Shown in pieces: positions 1-7,192 of a stretch of 64,000 nt of DNA. How positions within the stretch are numbered: position 1 is the first letter of the stretch; every line of letters begins with the position of its first letter. This DNA comes from Rugamonas sp045984285 (lineage in GTDB: Bacteria > Pseudomonadota > Gammaproteobacteria > Burkholderiales > Burkholderiaceae_D). The stretch is taken from positions 62,001-126,000 of the forward strand of contig NZ_JBJQIK030000010.1 in assembly GCF_045984285.3 (NCBI RefSeq), read 5' to 3'. The position numbers and the translations under genes were made by a program. The notes beneath the pieces are model-generated. The model ran no database searches, had not been told where the DNA came from, and saw only the letters and a program-made list of their open reading frames with translations.

Positions 1-761
1 AGCGCCGCCGCCCGTTCCACCGTCAGCGGCGTGTCGCACACGCGCAGCTCGATGGTGCCGTATTCCGGCTTGGGACGGATATCCCAGTAGAAGTCCTTCA
101 TGCTCTTGATAACGCCGGTGTGCTCCATCTTCGCAAAGTAGCTGTGCTCGAACTCGTCCCAGCTCTGCACGAAGGGCGCCCGCCCGCTCATCGGGAAGGC
201 GAACACCGAATTCAGGCGCGCGGAATTGAACAGCGTGTCGCCGCCCTGCACGAAAGGCGATGACGCCGACAGCGCGATGAAGTGCGGCACATAGCGGCTC
301 AGCGCATGCAGCAGGAACAGCGCGTCGTCGCCGCTGGCGCAGCCGATGTGCACGTGCTGGCCGAAGATGGTGAACTGCTTGGCCAGGTAGCCGTACAGCG
401 CCGACACTTCCTTGAAACGCGGCTTCGAGAAAATGCGCTGGTCAGCCCACCTCTGGAAAGGATGGGTGCCGCCGCCCGCAAGGCCCACATTCAGCTTCTC
501 GCCGGCCTGCACCAGCGTGTCGCGGATCAGCTGCAGCTGGGCCAGCAGTTCCGAGTGCTTCGTGTGCACGTCGGTGTTAATCTCGATCATGCTCTCGGTG
601 ATTTCCGGCGTCACGTTGCCGGGGAAAGGCTTGCGGCCCAGCAGGTGCAGCAGATCCGGGCTGGAGGCCGTGAGATCGTAGTTGGAGAAGCTGACAAGCT
701 GCAGCTCCAGCTCCACGCCCATGGTCAATGGCGTGGACGCCTTGAATTCTTCCAGTGCCAT
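1..761 (-). CDS. YbdK/GCS2-type carboxylate-amine ligase, C-terminal part beyond the window
   Basis: The 253 visible N-terminal residues match the GCS2 (YbdK) family of ATP-dependent carboxylate-amine ligases, relatives of glutamate-cysteine ligase; the physiological amine substrate is unknown. Seen: GVELEL at residues 15-20, EITESMIEINT at 53-63 and FGQHVHIG at 133-140, all family hallmarks. The ATG has AAGGAGG seven bases upstream and shares one base with the stop of the upstream antiporter gene, so the two are probably translated together. Family length is about 370-400 residues, so roughly a third lies beyond base 1. Confidence 0.85.
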   Translation of the reverse strand, partial: MALEEFKASTPLTMGVELELQLVSFSNYDLTASSPDLLHLLGRKPFPGNVTPEITESMIEINTDVHTKHSELLAQLQLIRDTLVQAGEKLNVGLAGGGTHPFQRWADQRIFSKPRFKEVSALYGYLAKQFTIFGQHVHIGCASGDDALFLLHALSRYVPHFIALSASSPFVQGGDTLFNSARLNSVFAFPMSGRAPFVQSWDEFEHSYFAKMEHTGVIKSMKDFYWDIRPKPEYGTIELRVCDTPLTVERAAA

Positions 762-1945
762 CAGTGTTCCTCCTTGTGCGTTTCGCGGGCCCAGATCAGT
801 GCGCGCTGCGTGATGATCGGTCCGATCACTTCCATGAACAGCGTCATGGCCGCCAGCGCCGCCAGTTCATCGACCAGCACAATGCCCATGTACCTGGTCT
901 GCTCCAGCAGCAGGATCACGAACACCGACATCGGCGACAGCGCAATCCCGGTGGCAAAGCCCTTCTTCCACGGCACCCCGCTCACATGCGCAAAGGCGCC
1001 GGTGGCCAGCAGCTTCACGACGAAGCGGGCCAGCAGCAGGATCATGCCGAGCCAGGCGCCGCTGACCACGCGGTCCCAGTCCAGCGTGGAGACGGCGAAC
1101 ACGAACAGCAGCACCGTCAGCAGCTCGCCGATGGCGCCGAAATTGCGCTGCGTGCGCGTGAAGGCCACCCGGCTGTGGCGCGCGGTGAGGCCAAAGGTCA
1201 GCGTGGCCAGCACCGGCGACAGGTCGGCCGCGTGCGTGATGGCTACCAGCAGCACCACCGTCAGCGCAAACGCCGCGGACCCGTCGCGCGCCAGCGTGCC
1301 AAGGCGGCGCAGGATGGCGGGCATCAGTGCGCCCAGCGCAACGCCCAGCAGTGCGGAGGCAATGATTTCGATGAAGCTGTGCGACACGGCCTGCGTGAGG
1401 CTGCCCGAGGTCTCGAACACCCAGAAGCCGACAACAACCTTGTAGACGAATACCGCCAGCACGCAGTTGATGGCCACGATGTGCAGCACGCGCTCCGTTA
1501 CCTGGCCGGAGCTGCGCTGCTCGTCGATCACGCGCAGCACGCCGGCCGGCGAGGTGGACATGGCCAGGGAAGCCAGCAGCAGCGATGTCAGCGGCGGCAT
1601 GCCCGTCATATTGGCAATGAAATAGACGGCGGCAAAGGTGGCGATCGATTCCACCAGCCCTGTCACCGCAATCCAGGGATTGATGCGCAGCCAGTTGAGG
1701 TTAACGCGGTAGCCGAATTCGAACAGGATCAGGCCGAAGGCCACATTGGCCAGCAGGGTCACGGGGCTGCCGCTGTCCGTTGTGAACAGGTCGGGGAAAC
1801 CCTGGGCCAGAAGAAAACCTACCAGGCCGTAGACACTGATGCGTGGGATGCCGGACCAGCGGTGGATGAATTCGCCGGCGAGCCAGGCCAGCAGGATGGC
1901 GAGCGGCCAGGCCACCTCCGCCGAAATTACCAGGATATCTGGCAT
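761..1945 (-). CDS. Cation:proton antiporter, CPA2 (KefB-like) type
   Basis: A 394-residue inner-membrane protein with about a dozen hydrophobic segments covering the whole length, fitting the Na+/H+ exchanger domain of the CPA2 family; it would exchange Na+ or K+ for protons. There is no C-terminal RCK/TrkA-N nucleotide-binding domain, so it is the short form. The ATG at 1945 has a perfect GGAGGT five bases upstream; a longer frame running up to 2209 lacks such a site and its extra residues do not look membrane-like. It is coupled (TGATG) to the following YbdK-type ligase gene. Ion specificity cannot be read from the sequence. Confidence 0.85.
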   Translation of the reverse strand: MPDILVISAEVAWPLAILLAWLAGEFIHRWSGIPRISVYGLVGFLLAQGFPDLFTTDSGSPVTLLANVAFGLILFEFGYRVNLNWLRINPWIAVTGLVESIATFAAVYFIANMTGMPPLTSLLLASLAMSTSPAGVLRVIDEQRSSGQVTERVLHIVAINCVLAVFVYKVVVGFWVFETSGSLTQAVSHSFIEIIASALLGVALGALMPAILRRLGTLARDGSAAFALTVVLLVAITHAADLSPVLATLTFGLTARHSRVAFTRTQRNFGAIGELLTVLLFVFAVSTLDWDRVVSGAWLGMILLLARFVVKLLATGAFAHVSGVPWKKGFATGIALSPMSVFVILLLEQTRYMGIVLVDELAALAAMTLFMEVIGPIITQRALIWARETHKEEH

Positions 1946-2095
1946 GTAGTACCTCCAGTTTTTTTGAAGCGGGTGTAACCTTACAGCAATATCATGATCT
2001 GCGTCGCACTGCTCCGGGGCAGACGTTACAATGCAGGCCCCAATCGTCGCTCCCGCGAAGGCGGCGGCGACCAACACCAACACGAGGATCAAGCC

Positions 2096-2941
2096 ATGCT
2101 GGAACTGGTCAGCGAACATGCGTGTTTCGGCGGCACGCAGCGCTTCTATCAACATGAGTCGCAGGCCATCGGCCTGGCTATGCGTTTCGCCGTATTCATC
2201 CCGCAGCATGCGGAGACAGCGAAACTCCCGGCCCTATTCTATCTTGCGGGACTGACCTGCACGGAAGAGACCTTCATGATCAAGGCTGGCGCCCAGCGCT
2301 ACGCGGCTGAGCATGGGCTGATGCTGATTGCGCCGGACACCAGCCCGCGCGGCGCTAACCTGCCGGGCGACAGCGATGCGTGGGACTTCGGCGTGGGCGC
2401 AGGCTTCTACCTGGACGCGACGGAACAGCCGTGGGCAAAGCACTACCGCATGGAGAGCTACCTGGGCGAGCTGCGCGAACTGCTGCTGCGCGAACTGCCG
2501 GTGGATGAAAAGCGTGTGGGCATCTTCGGCCACTCGATGGGCGGCCACGGCGCGCTGACGATGGCCTTGCGCCATCCGGACTGGTTCCGTTCCGTCTCGG
2601 CCTTCGCGCCGATTGCCGCGCCCATGCGCTGCCCCTGGGGCCAGAAAGCCTTCAAGGGTTATCTGGGCGAGGACCGCGCGCGCTGGGCGGAACATGATGC
2701 GAGCGCGCTGATGGCAAAACAGGACAAGGCGCCCTTCCCTGCCGGCATCCTGATCGACCAGGGCCTGGCCGACAAGTTCCTGGCGGAGCAGCTATATCCG
2801 GAAGCCTTCGAGGAAGCCTGCGCCAGGGCGGGCCAGCCGCTGACGCTGCGCCGCCACCTGGGCTACGACCACGGCTACTACTTCATCAGCAGCTTCATGG
2901 CGGACCACATTGCATTCCATGCGGAGCGCCTGAAAGCCTGA
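2096..2941 (+). CDS. fghA: S-formylglutathione hydrolase
   Basis: A cytoplasmic esterase-D-family alpha/beta hydrolase of 281 residues, the normal family length, releasing formate and glutathione from S-formylglutathione in the glutathione-dependent formaldehyde pathway. The catalytic triad is visible: Ser147 in GHSMGGHGA, Asp226 in DQGLADKFL, His259 in YDHGYYF. The start at 2096 follows GAGG at 2084-2087; the extra in-frame upstream residues are low complexity and not family-like. The usual partner adhC (S-hydroxymethylglutathione dehydrogenase) is not next to it here. The gene is divergent from the antiporter and ends directly against cheV. Confidence 0.93.
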   Translation: MLELVSEHACFGGTQRFYQHESQAIGLAMRFAVFIPQHAETAKLPALFYLAGLTCTEETFMIKAGAQRYAAEHGLMLIAPDTSPRGANLPGDSDAWDFGVGAGFYLDATEQPWAKHYRMESYLGELRELLLRELPVDEKRVGIFGHSMGGHGALTMALRHPDWFRSVSAFAPIAAPMRCPWGQKAFKGYLGEDRARWAEHDASALMAKQDKAPFPAGILIDQGLADKFLAEQLYPEAFEEACARAGQPLTLRRHLGYDHGYYFISSFMADHIAFHAERLKA

Positions 2942-3898
2942 TCAGCGGTTGAGGACTTTGCGGATGGTGGAGGCCAGGTCTTCCGCCACGAACTTGGCCA
3001 CGTAGGCATCGGCGCCCACGCCGCGCACGTGGTCTTCGTTGGTCTTGCCGGTCAGCGAAGAGTGGATCACCACCGGAATCTTGCTGAAGCGCTGGTCCTG
3101 CTTGATCAGGCGGGTCAGCGTGAAGCCGTCCATCTCCGGCATTTCGAGGTCGGTCAGCACCAGGGCCACGCGGTCTTCGATGGCAATGCCTTCGGCTTTG
3201 CAGCCATCGGCAATGGCCTGCAGCCTCTCCCAAGCTTCCTTGCCGGTCTTGGTCATCACGTAGTGCGCGCCCATGGCCACCAGGCCCTGTTCGATCAGGT
3301 TGCGCGCCACCACCGAGTCGTCGGCCGCCAGGATCATGGTGCCCGGCTTGAGCACCAGCTGCGGGCCGATGGTGTCGGGGTCCACATCCTTGCCGTCGCC
3401 CGGCACCATCTTGCGCAGGATGGTTTCCACGTCCAGCACCTGCGCCAGGCGGGTGCTGCTGGTGTCGCTGTCGAGGCGCGCGATACTCGTTACCATGCCG
3501 CCGGCATTGCTGCCCTCGGCGCTCAGCACCTGGCCCCAGTCCAGGCGCACGATTTCATCCACCGATTCCACGGCAAAGGCCTGCGTGGTGCGTGCGAACT
3601 CCGTCACCAGCATGATATTCAGGCCGGTCTTCGGAATCACGCCGACAATGGACGGCAGGTCCATCACGGGAATGATCTGGCCGCGCAGGTTCACCACACC
3701 CAGCATATGCGGCTGCGAGCCGGCAACCGCCGTCACTTCCGGCATGGCCACGATCTCGCGGATCTTGAACACATTGATGCCATAGAGCTCGGAATGCTCG
3801 CCATTGGCATCGCCGCCAAGACGGAACAGCAGCAGCTCGAACTTGTTCGAGTTGGTCAGGTTGCTGCGTTCATCGATTTCCTGTTGCACCGTTTTCAT
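2942..3898 (-). CDS. cheV: Chemotaxis coupling protein CheV (CheW-receiver fusion)
   Basis: A 318-residue cytoplasmic protein with an N-terminal CheW-like domain (about residues 20-165, containing GVVNLRGQIIPVMDL) and a C-terminal receiver domain (about 185-318, with AADDS at its start and the phosphoacceptor Asp in VLTDLEMPEMDG). CheV links chemoreceptors to CheA and its phosphorylation is thought to tune adaptation. It stands alone, with no che or fli genes near it. Its stop codon abuts that of fghA (convergent). The 117 bases upstream (3899-4015) hold no other gene that I can see. Confidence 0.93.
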   Translation of the reverse strand: MKTVQQEIDERSNLTNSNKFELLLFRLGGDANGEHSELYGINVFKIREIVAMPEVTAVAGSQPHMLGVVNLRGQIIPVMDLPSIVGVIPKTGLNIMLVTEFARTTQAFAVESVDEIVRLDWGQVLSAEGSNAGGMVTSIARLDSDTSSTRLAQVLDVETILRKMVPGDGKDVDPDTIGPQLVLKPGTMILAADDSVVARNLIEQGLVAMGAHYVMTKTGKEAWERLQAIADGCKAEGIAIEDRVALVLTDLEMPEMDGFTLTRLIKQDQRFSKIPVVIHSSLTGKTNEDHVRGVGADAYVAKFVAEDLASTIRKVLNR

Positions 3899-4015
3899 CT
3901 CAAAAATCCCTGTTGGTTTTGGTATCTCGCCAGTATAGCCATTTTGTTTCAGGGAACCGTGGAAGTGGCTAATAAGATACGTGAAATCCGTGGGGAAAAT
4001 GCAAATGGGATGGCG

Positions 4016-4606
4016 TCAGGCCAGGTTGAGGTTCGCCAGCAAAATGTCCCGCTGCTCGGCCAGCTGCGCCTGGTCGCGGAAAGCAGTGGCCTGCAGCGGC
4101 AGGAAATGCAGGGTTTTCAGGCCCACGCAGGCAAATGCGGCCGTCACCAGCGGCGTGAGGAAGTCCGGCTGGTTGGCGCGTTCGCCCGTGTAGATGCCGC
4201 CCGACGCCACCGCGATATAGACCGGCCGGTCGCGCAGCGAACCCACCTTGCCTTCCGGCGTCGAAACAAAGGTGCGGCCGATGCGCAGGATCTGGTCGAT
4301 CCAGGCTTTCAGCACGGAAGGCACTGTGAAATTATTCATCGGCGTGCCGATCACCAGCACGTCCGCAGCCTCCACTTCCTGGATCAATTCTTCGGACAGC
4401 CGGACCGCATCCTCGTCCTGTGCGGCGCGCGAAGCCAGCGCCTGTGCGTAGCCCGCGTCGGCATGCGGAATGGGCTGCAGGCCCAAGTCGCGCCGCGTCA
4501 CGCTTGCCCCGGCGCGGGCCGCGAGCAGCTTCGCCACAATCGCGGCGGACAGTCCGCGGCTATGGGACTCCAGCCTTGGGCTGCAATCGATATGCAGGAT
4601 ATTCAT
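4016..4606 (-). CDS. azoR: FMN-dependent NADH-azoreductase
   Basis: A 196-residue flavodoxin-fold quinone/azo reductase of the AzoR (AcpD) family, reducing quinones and azo dyes with two electrons from NADH. Seen: N-terminal DCSPRLESHSRGLS phosphate-binding segment, GTPMNNFTVPSVLKAWIDQ flavin-binding region around residue 95, and ASGGIY near 140. The ATG at 4606 overlaps the stop of the upstream AhpD-like gene (ATGA), indicating translational coupling. It is last in a three-gene operon (GNAT, AhpD-like, azoR) divergent from a MocR regulator, which suggests a stress or electrophile-detoxification unit under that regulator. Confidence 0.9.
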   Translation of the reverse strand: MNILHIDCSPRLESHSRGLSAAIVAKLLAARAGASVTRRDLGLQPIPHADAGYAQALASRAAQDEDAVRLSEELIQEVEAADVLVIGTPMNNFTVPSVLKAWIDQILRIGRTFVSTPEGKVGSLRDRPVYIAVASGGIYTGERANQPDFLTPLVTAAFACVGLKTLHFLPLQATAFRDQAQLAEQRDILLANLNLA

Positions 4607-5031
4607 TGGCGCATTCCAATCGCGAGGCGGTTGAAGGCGCTCATCAGGGCGATGGCGAAGCTCAGGTCCGAGATTTCGGTGTCGCTGAAATGGGCCTTGA
4701 GCGGCTCGAAATCGGCGTCCGGCGCGTGGCTGCGGTCGATGTGCGTCAGGGATTCGGTCCAGGCCAGCGCGGCGCGTTCGCGCTCGCTGAAATGCCCGCT
4801 CACGCGCCAGCCGGCCAGGCTGTCCAGCTTTGCATCCGGCATGCCGCCGCTGCGCAGCGCTTTCGCGTGCATCTCCAGGCAGAAGGCGCAGCCGTTGATC
4901 TGCGACATGCGCAGCCAAGCCAGTTCGATGAGCTGTTTGCCAAGGCTGCTCTTTTCAAGCGCTTTCTTGGTGGCCGCAAAGCCGGCATAGGCTTCCGGCG
5001 AAAGGGTCCAGTAGGATAAACGAAGGGTCAT
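4603..5031 (-). CDS. Carboxymuconolactone decarboxylase / AhpD-core family protein
   Basis: A 142-residue all-helical protein with the AhpD-core motif Cys48-x-x-Cys51-x-x-x-His55 (NGCAFCLEMH), the redox-active thiol pair typical of peroxidase-like members. Probably a thiol-dependent peroxidase or disulfide reductase rather than a true decarboxylase; the substrate is unknown. The start at 5031 has GGAG spaced five bases away; upstream in-frame residues are arginine-rich and overlap the previous gene. It overlaps azoR by four bases and follows the GNAT gene by 22 bases. Confidence 0.88.
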   Translation of the reverse strand: MTLRLSYWTLSPEAYAGFAATKKALEKSSLGKQLIELAWLRMSQINGCAFCLEMHAKALRSGGMPDAKLDSLAGWRVSGHFSERERAALAWTESLTHIDRSHAPDADFEPLKAHFSDTEISDLSFAIALMSAFNRLAIGMRQ

Positions 5032-5053
5032 GCAAACTCCGGTAGAAAAAGGG

Positions 5054-5482
5054 CTAAAGCGGCTGGGCGAAATGCATGCCCCGGGCCAGCAAGCCCTGTC
5101 GGTAATAAAAACGTTGTGCCAGGGCGTTGCCAAGGCCGGTATCGAGCACCAACTGCGCGCAGTCCTCGCGCTGCGCCATTTCGCGCAGCGCCGCAATCAG
5201 CCTTGCGCCCACGCCGTGGCCGCGTGCGCCCTGCGCCGTCACCAGGTCGTCGACATAGAGAAAACGGCCGTAGATCAGGTTTTCCTGCAGGCGGTAGCCG
5301 GCCAGGCCTTTCACCTCATTGTCCTGCCACGCGGCCAGCAGGCGGTAGCCCTGCGCCCCCAGGCGCCGGGCCTGGGCCATGAATGTCGCGGCATCAGGCA
5401 GATGCGGGCGCAGCTCGCGCATCACGCCGAAACAGGCCAGGTAGTGTTCATCGCTTTCGATATGGCTTAGCTGGTGGCTCAT
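5054..5482 (-). CDS. GNAT-family N-acetyltransferase
   Basis: A 142-residue single-domain GNAT protein. Seen: the acetyl-CoA pyrophosphate-loop region GARGHGVGARLIAAL at about residues 85-99, and the C-terminal strand-helix VLDTGLGNALAQRFYYRQG typical of the fold. The acceptor substrate cannot be deduced. It is the first gene of the operon with the AhpD-like gene and azoR, and its promoter lies in the 91-bp gap shared with the divergent MocR gene. Confidence 0.88.
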   Translation of the reverse strand: MSHQLSHIESDEHYLACFGVMRELRPHLPDAATFMAQARRLGAQGYRLLAAWQDNEVKGLAGYRLQENLIYGRFLYVDDLVTAQGARGHGVGARLIAALREMAQREDCAQLVLDTGLGNALAQRFYYRQGLLARGMHFAQPL

Positions 5483-5496
5483 GGCGCTTCCCTGTT

Positions 5497-5545
5497 GTGC
5501 AAGGCTCCACTGTAAGGGGATAATGGCCTAGCGCACAGGTGCAAG
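5497..5545. promoter_or_regulatory. Candidate MocR operator: two GTGCAAG boxes
   Basis: GTGCAAG occurs at 5497-5503 and again in the same orientation at 5539-5545, 42 bp apart (four helical turns), inside the gap between the GNAT operon and the MocR gene. MocR/GabR-type regulators commonly bind direct repeats between their own gene and the target. The assignment is inferred from position and repetition only. Confidence 0.35.
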
Positions 5546-5573
5546 AATTGACTACTTTAATAGGACATGAACC

Positions 5574-6995
5574 ATGGATCTGCAGCTGCTGAAACCGAGC
5601 CGGGGGCAGGAAGCGCCGATCTACCTGCAGCTGTACCGGCGCTACCGCGAGGCCATCGCCTCCGGCAAGCTGCGTCCCGGCGACCGGGTGCCATCGGTGC
5701 GCAGCCTGGCCAGCGAACTGGGTCTGGCGCGCGGCACGGTGGAAACGGCCTACCAGATGCTGGTCAGCGAAGGCTATTTCGTCACGCGCGGGCCGGCGGG
5801 AACGGCCGTTTCCGGGCGGCTGGCGAAGCTGCCCGGAAACGGCCATGCCGAAGTGCCGGCGCCGGCGGAACCCGCCGCGCCGCTGCCGCCGGGCGGCTCA
5901 CTGCCCTTCCAGCTCGGCGTGCCCGCGCTGGATGCTTTCCCGCGCAAGACCTGGGCGCGGCTGGCGGCGCGCAGCCTGCGCACGCTGGAGATGGCCGCCA
6001 TGGTTGCGCCGGATCCGGCGGGATACGCGCCGTTGCGGCATGCCATCGCGGCCTACCTTGGCATCTCCCGCGGCATCATCTGCTCCCATGAACAGGTGTT
6101 CGTGACGGCGGGCTACCGCGGCGCGCTGGACCTGGTGCGCCATACCCTGCTGCACAGCGGCGACACCGGCTGGCATGAAGACCCGGGATATCTCTTCGCG
6201 CGGCACTTCCTGCAACGGGCAGGCCTGCGCCTGGAGCCGGTTCCGGTCGACGAGGAAGGACTGAACGTGGCCGAAGGCCTGCGGCGGGCCGCGCAGGCGC
6301 GTTTCGCCGTGGTCACGCCTACCCATCAAAGCCCGACGGGCGTGGCCATGTCCCTGCCGCGGCGGCTGGAACTGCTGGAATGGGCCGCGAGCCGCCGCGC
6401 CTGGATCATCGAGGACGATTACGACAGCGAATTCCGCTACCAGGGCAGGCCGCTGCCGGCCCTGAAAAGCCTGGACCGCGACGGCCGCGTGCTCTACACC
6501 GGCACCTTCAGCAAGGTGCTGCTGCCCGGCCTGCGGCTGGCCTACCTGGTGGTGCCCGCGGCGGTGGCGGGCAAGTTCAGGGAGGCCGCCGCACACCTTC
6601 CCGGCCCCGGCTCCATCCTGCCGCAGGCCATGGTGGCAGACTTCATGGAACAGGGCCACTTCGCGCGCCACCTGCGCAGGATGCGCAGCCTGTACGCGGC
6701 GCGGCACGGCTACCTGCTGGATGCGCTCGGCCAGCATCTCGGCAAGGAAGTACAGGTGCGGCCACAGGCCGGCGGCATCCATGTGCTGGCCATGCTGACG
6801 GGGCGGCGCAGCGACAAGGCGGTGGCGGCGGCAGCGGCGGCACGCGGGCTGGCCGTGCTGGCATTGAGCGACTGGCGCATGCGCAAGTCATCGCAGGGAG
6901 GGCTGTTGATGGGCTTCGCCAATTTTGCGGCGCCCGGAGATGCGGTAGCGGCAGTGCGGCGCCTGAAGGCCGTGCTGGCGGCGGCGCCCAAATGA
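5574..6995 (+). CDS. MocR-type regulator (GntR winged helix fused to class I aminotransferase domain)
   Basis: A 473-residue MocR/PdxR-subfamily regulator. An N-terminal GntR winged helix (about residues 15-75, with RVPSVRSLASELGLARGTV) is joined by a linker to a fold-type I aminotransferase-like domain (about 110-470). PLP-site features are kept: IIEDDYDSEFRY and the Schiff-base lysine in GTFSKVLLPGLRL. The effector would be PLP or a PLP-amino-acid adduct. It is divergent from the GNAT/AhpD-like/azoR operon, its likely target. An out-of-frame ATG at 5567 was not used. A strong terminator follows at once. Confidence 0.9.
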   Translation: MDLQLLKPSRGQEAPIYLQLYRRYREAIASGKLRPGDRVPSVRSLASELGLARGTVETAYQMLVSEGYFVTRGPAGTAVSGRLAKLPGNGHAEVPAPAEPAAPLPPGGSLPFQLGVPALDAFPRKTWARLAARSLRTLEMAAMVAPDPAGYAPLRHAIAAYLGISRGIICSHEQVFVTAGYRGALDLVRHTLLHSGDTGWHEDPGYLFARHFLQRAGLRLEPVPVDEEGLNVAEGLRRAAQARFAVVTPTHQSPTGVAMSLPRRLELLEWAASRRAWIIEDDYDSEFRYQGRPLPALKSLDRDGRVLYTGTFSKVLLPGLRLAYLVVPAAVAGKFREAAAHLPGPGSILPQAMVADFMEQGHFARHLRRMRSLYAARHGYLLDALGQHLGKEVQVRPQAGGIHVLAMLTGRRSDKAVAAAAAARGLAVLALSDWRMRKSSQGGLLMGFANFAAPGDAVAAVRRLKAVLAAAPK

Positions 6996-7019
6996 AAAAA
7001 GGGACCGAAGTCCCTTTTT
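6995..7019. terminator. Bidirectional intrinsic terminator
   Basis: A run of A (6995-7000), stem GGGAC (7001-7005), loop CGAA, stem GTCCC (7010-7014) and a run of T (7015-7019). The A and T tracts extend the pairing and make it work in both directions: it ends the MocR transcript and the tRNA-Gly transcript coming from the right. Confidence 0.85.
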
Positions 7020-7026
7020 GAAATCC

Positions 7027-7102
7027 TGGAGCGGGAGAAGAGTCTCGAACTCTCGACCTCAACCTTGGCAAGGTTGCGCTCTACCAACTGAGCTACTCCC
7101 GC
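7027..7102 (-). tRNA. tRNA-Gly (anticodon GCC)
   Basis: 76 nucleotides with the 3' CCA encoded (TGG at 7027-7029 on the plus strand). The acceptor arm is GCGGGAG paired with CTCCCGC, the D-arm AGCTCAGTTGGTAGAGC, the anticodon loop CTTGCCAAG with anticodon GCC, and the T-arm GTTCGAGAC. It is followed by the bidirectional terminator. No integrase or duplicated 3' end is visible, so there is no sign that it serves as an attachment site here. Confidence 0.97.
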
Positions 7103-7114
7103 AGAAGAGGCACG

Positions 7115-7143
7115 ATTATGCCAGAAGAATTTCATTTGTGCCA
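7115..7143 (-). promoter_or_regulatory. Sigma-70 promoter of tRNA-Gly
   Basis: On the minus strand CATAAT (7120-7115) lies 17 bases after TGGCAC (7143-7138), placing the start just upstream of the mature tRNA 5' end at 7102. The -35 region overlaps that proposed for the divergent antiporter promoter. Confidence 0.55.
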
Positions 7144-7166
7144 GCCCTGCCGGGGACTTCTATAAT
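7136..7166 (+). promoter_or_regulatory. Sigma-70 promoter of the antiporter / two-component operon
   Basis: A perfect TATAAT at 7161-7166 with a weak TTGTGC at 7136-7141 (19-base spacer). The 5' leader would be about 20 bases. The -35 overlaps the tRNA-Gly -35 on the other strand, so the two promoters may compete. Confidence 0.5.
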
Positions 7167-7192
7167 GGGGCCATCTTTTTGCAAAGGGAACC

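Noticed and set aside
7027..7102. tRNA-Gly as an integration site for a genomic island
   Set aside because: No integrase, no repeated tRNA 3' end and neighbouring genes look like core genes.
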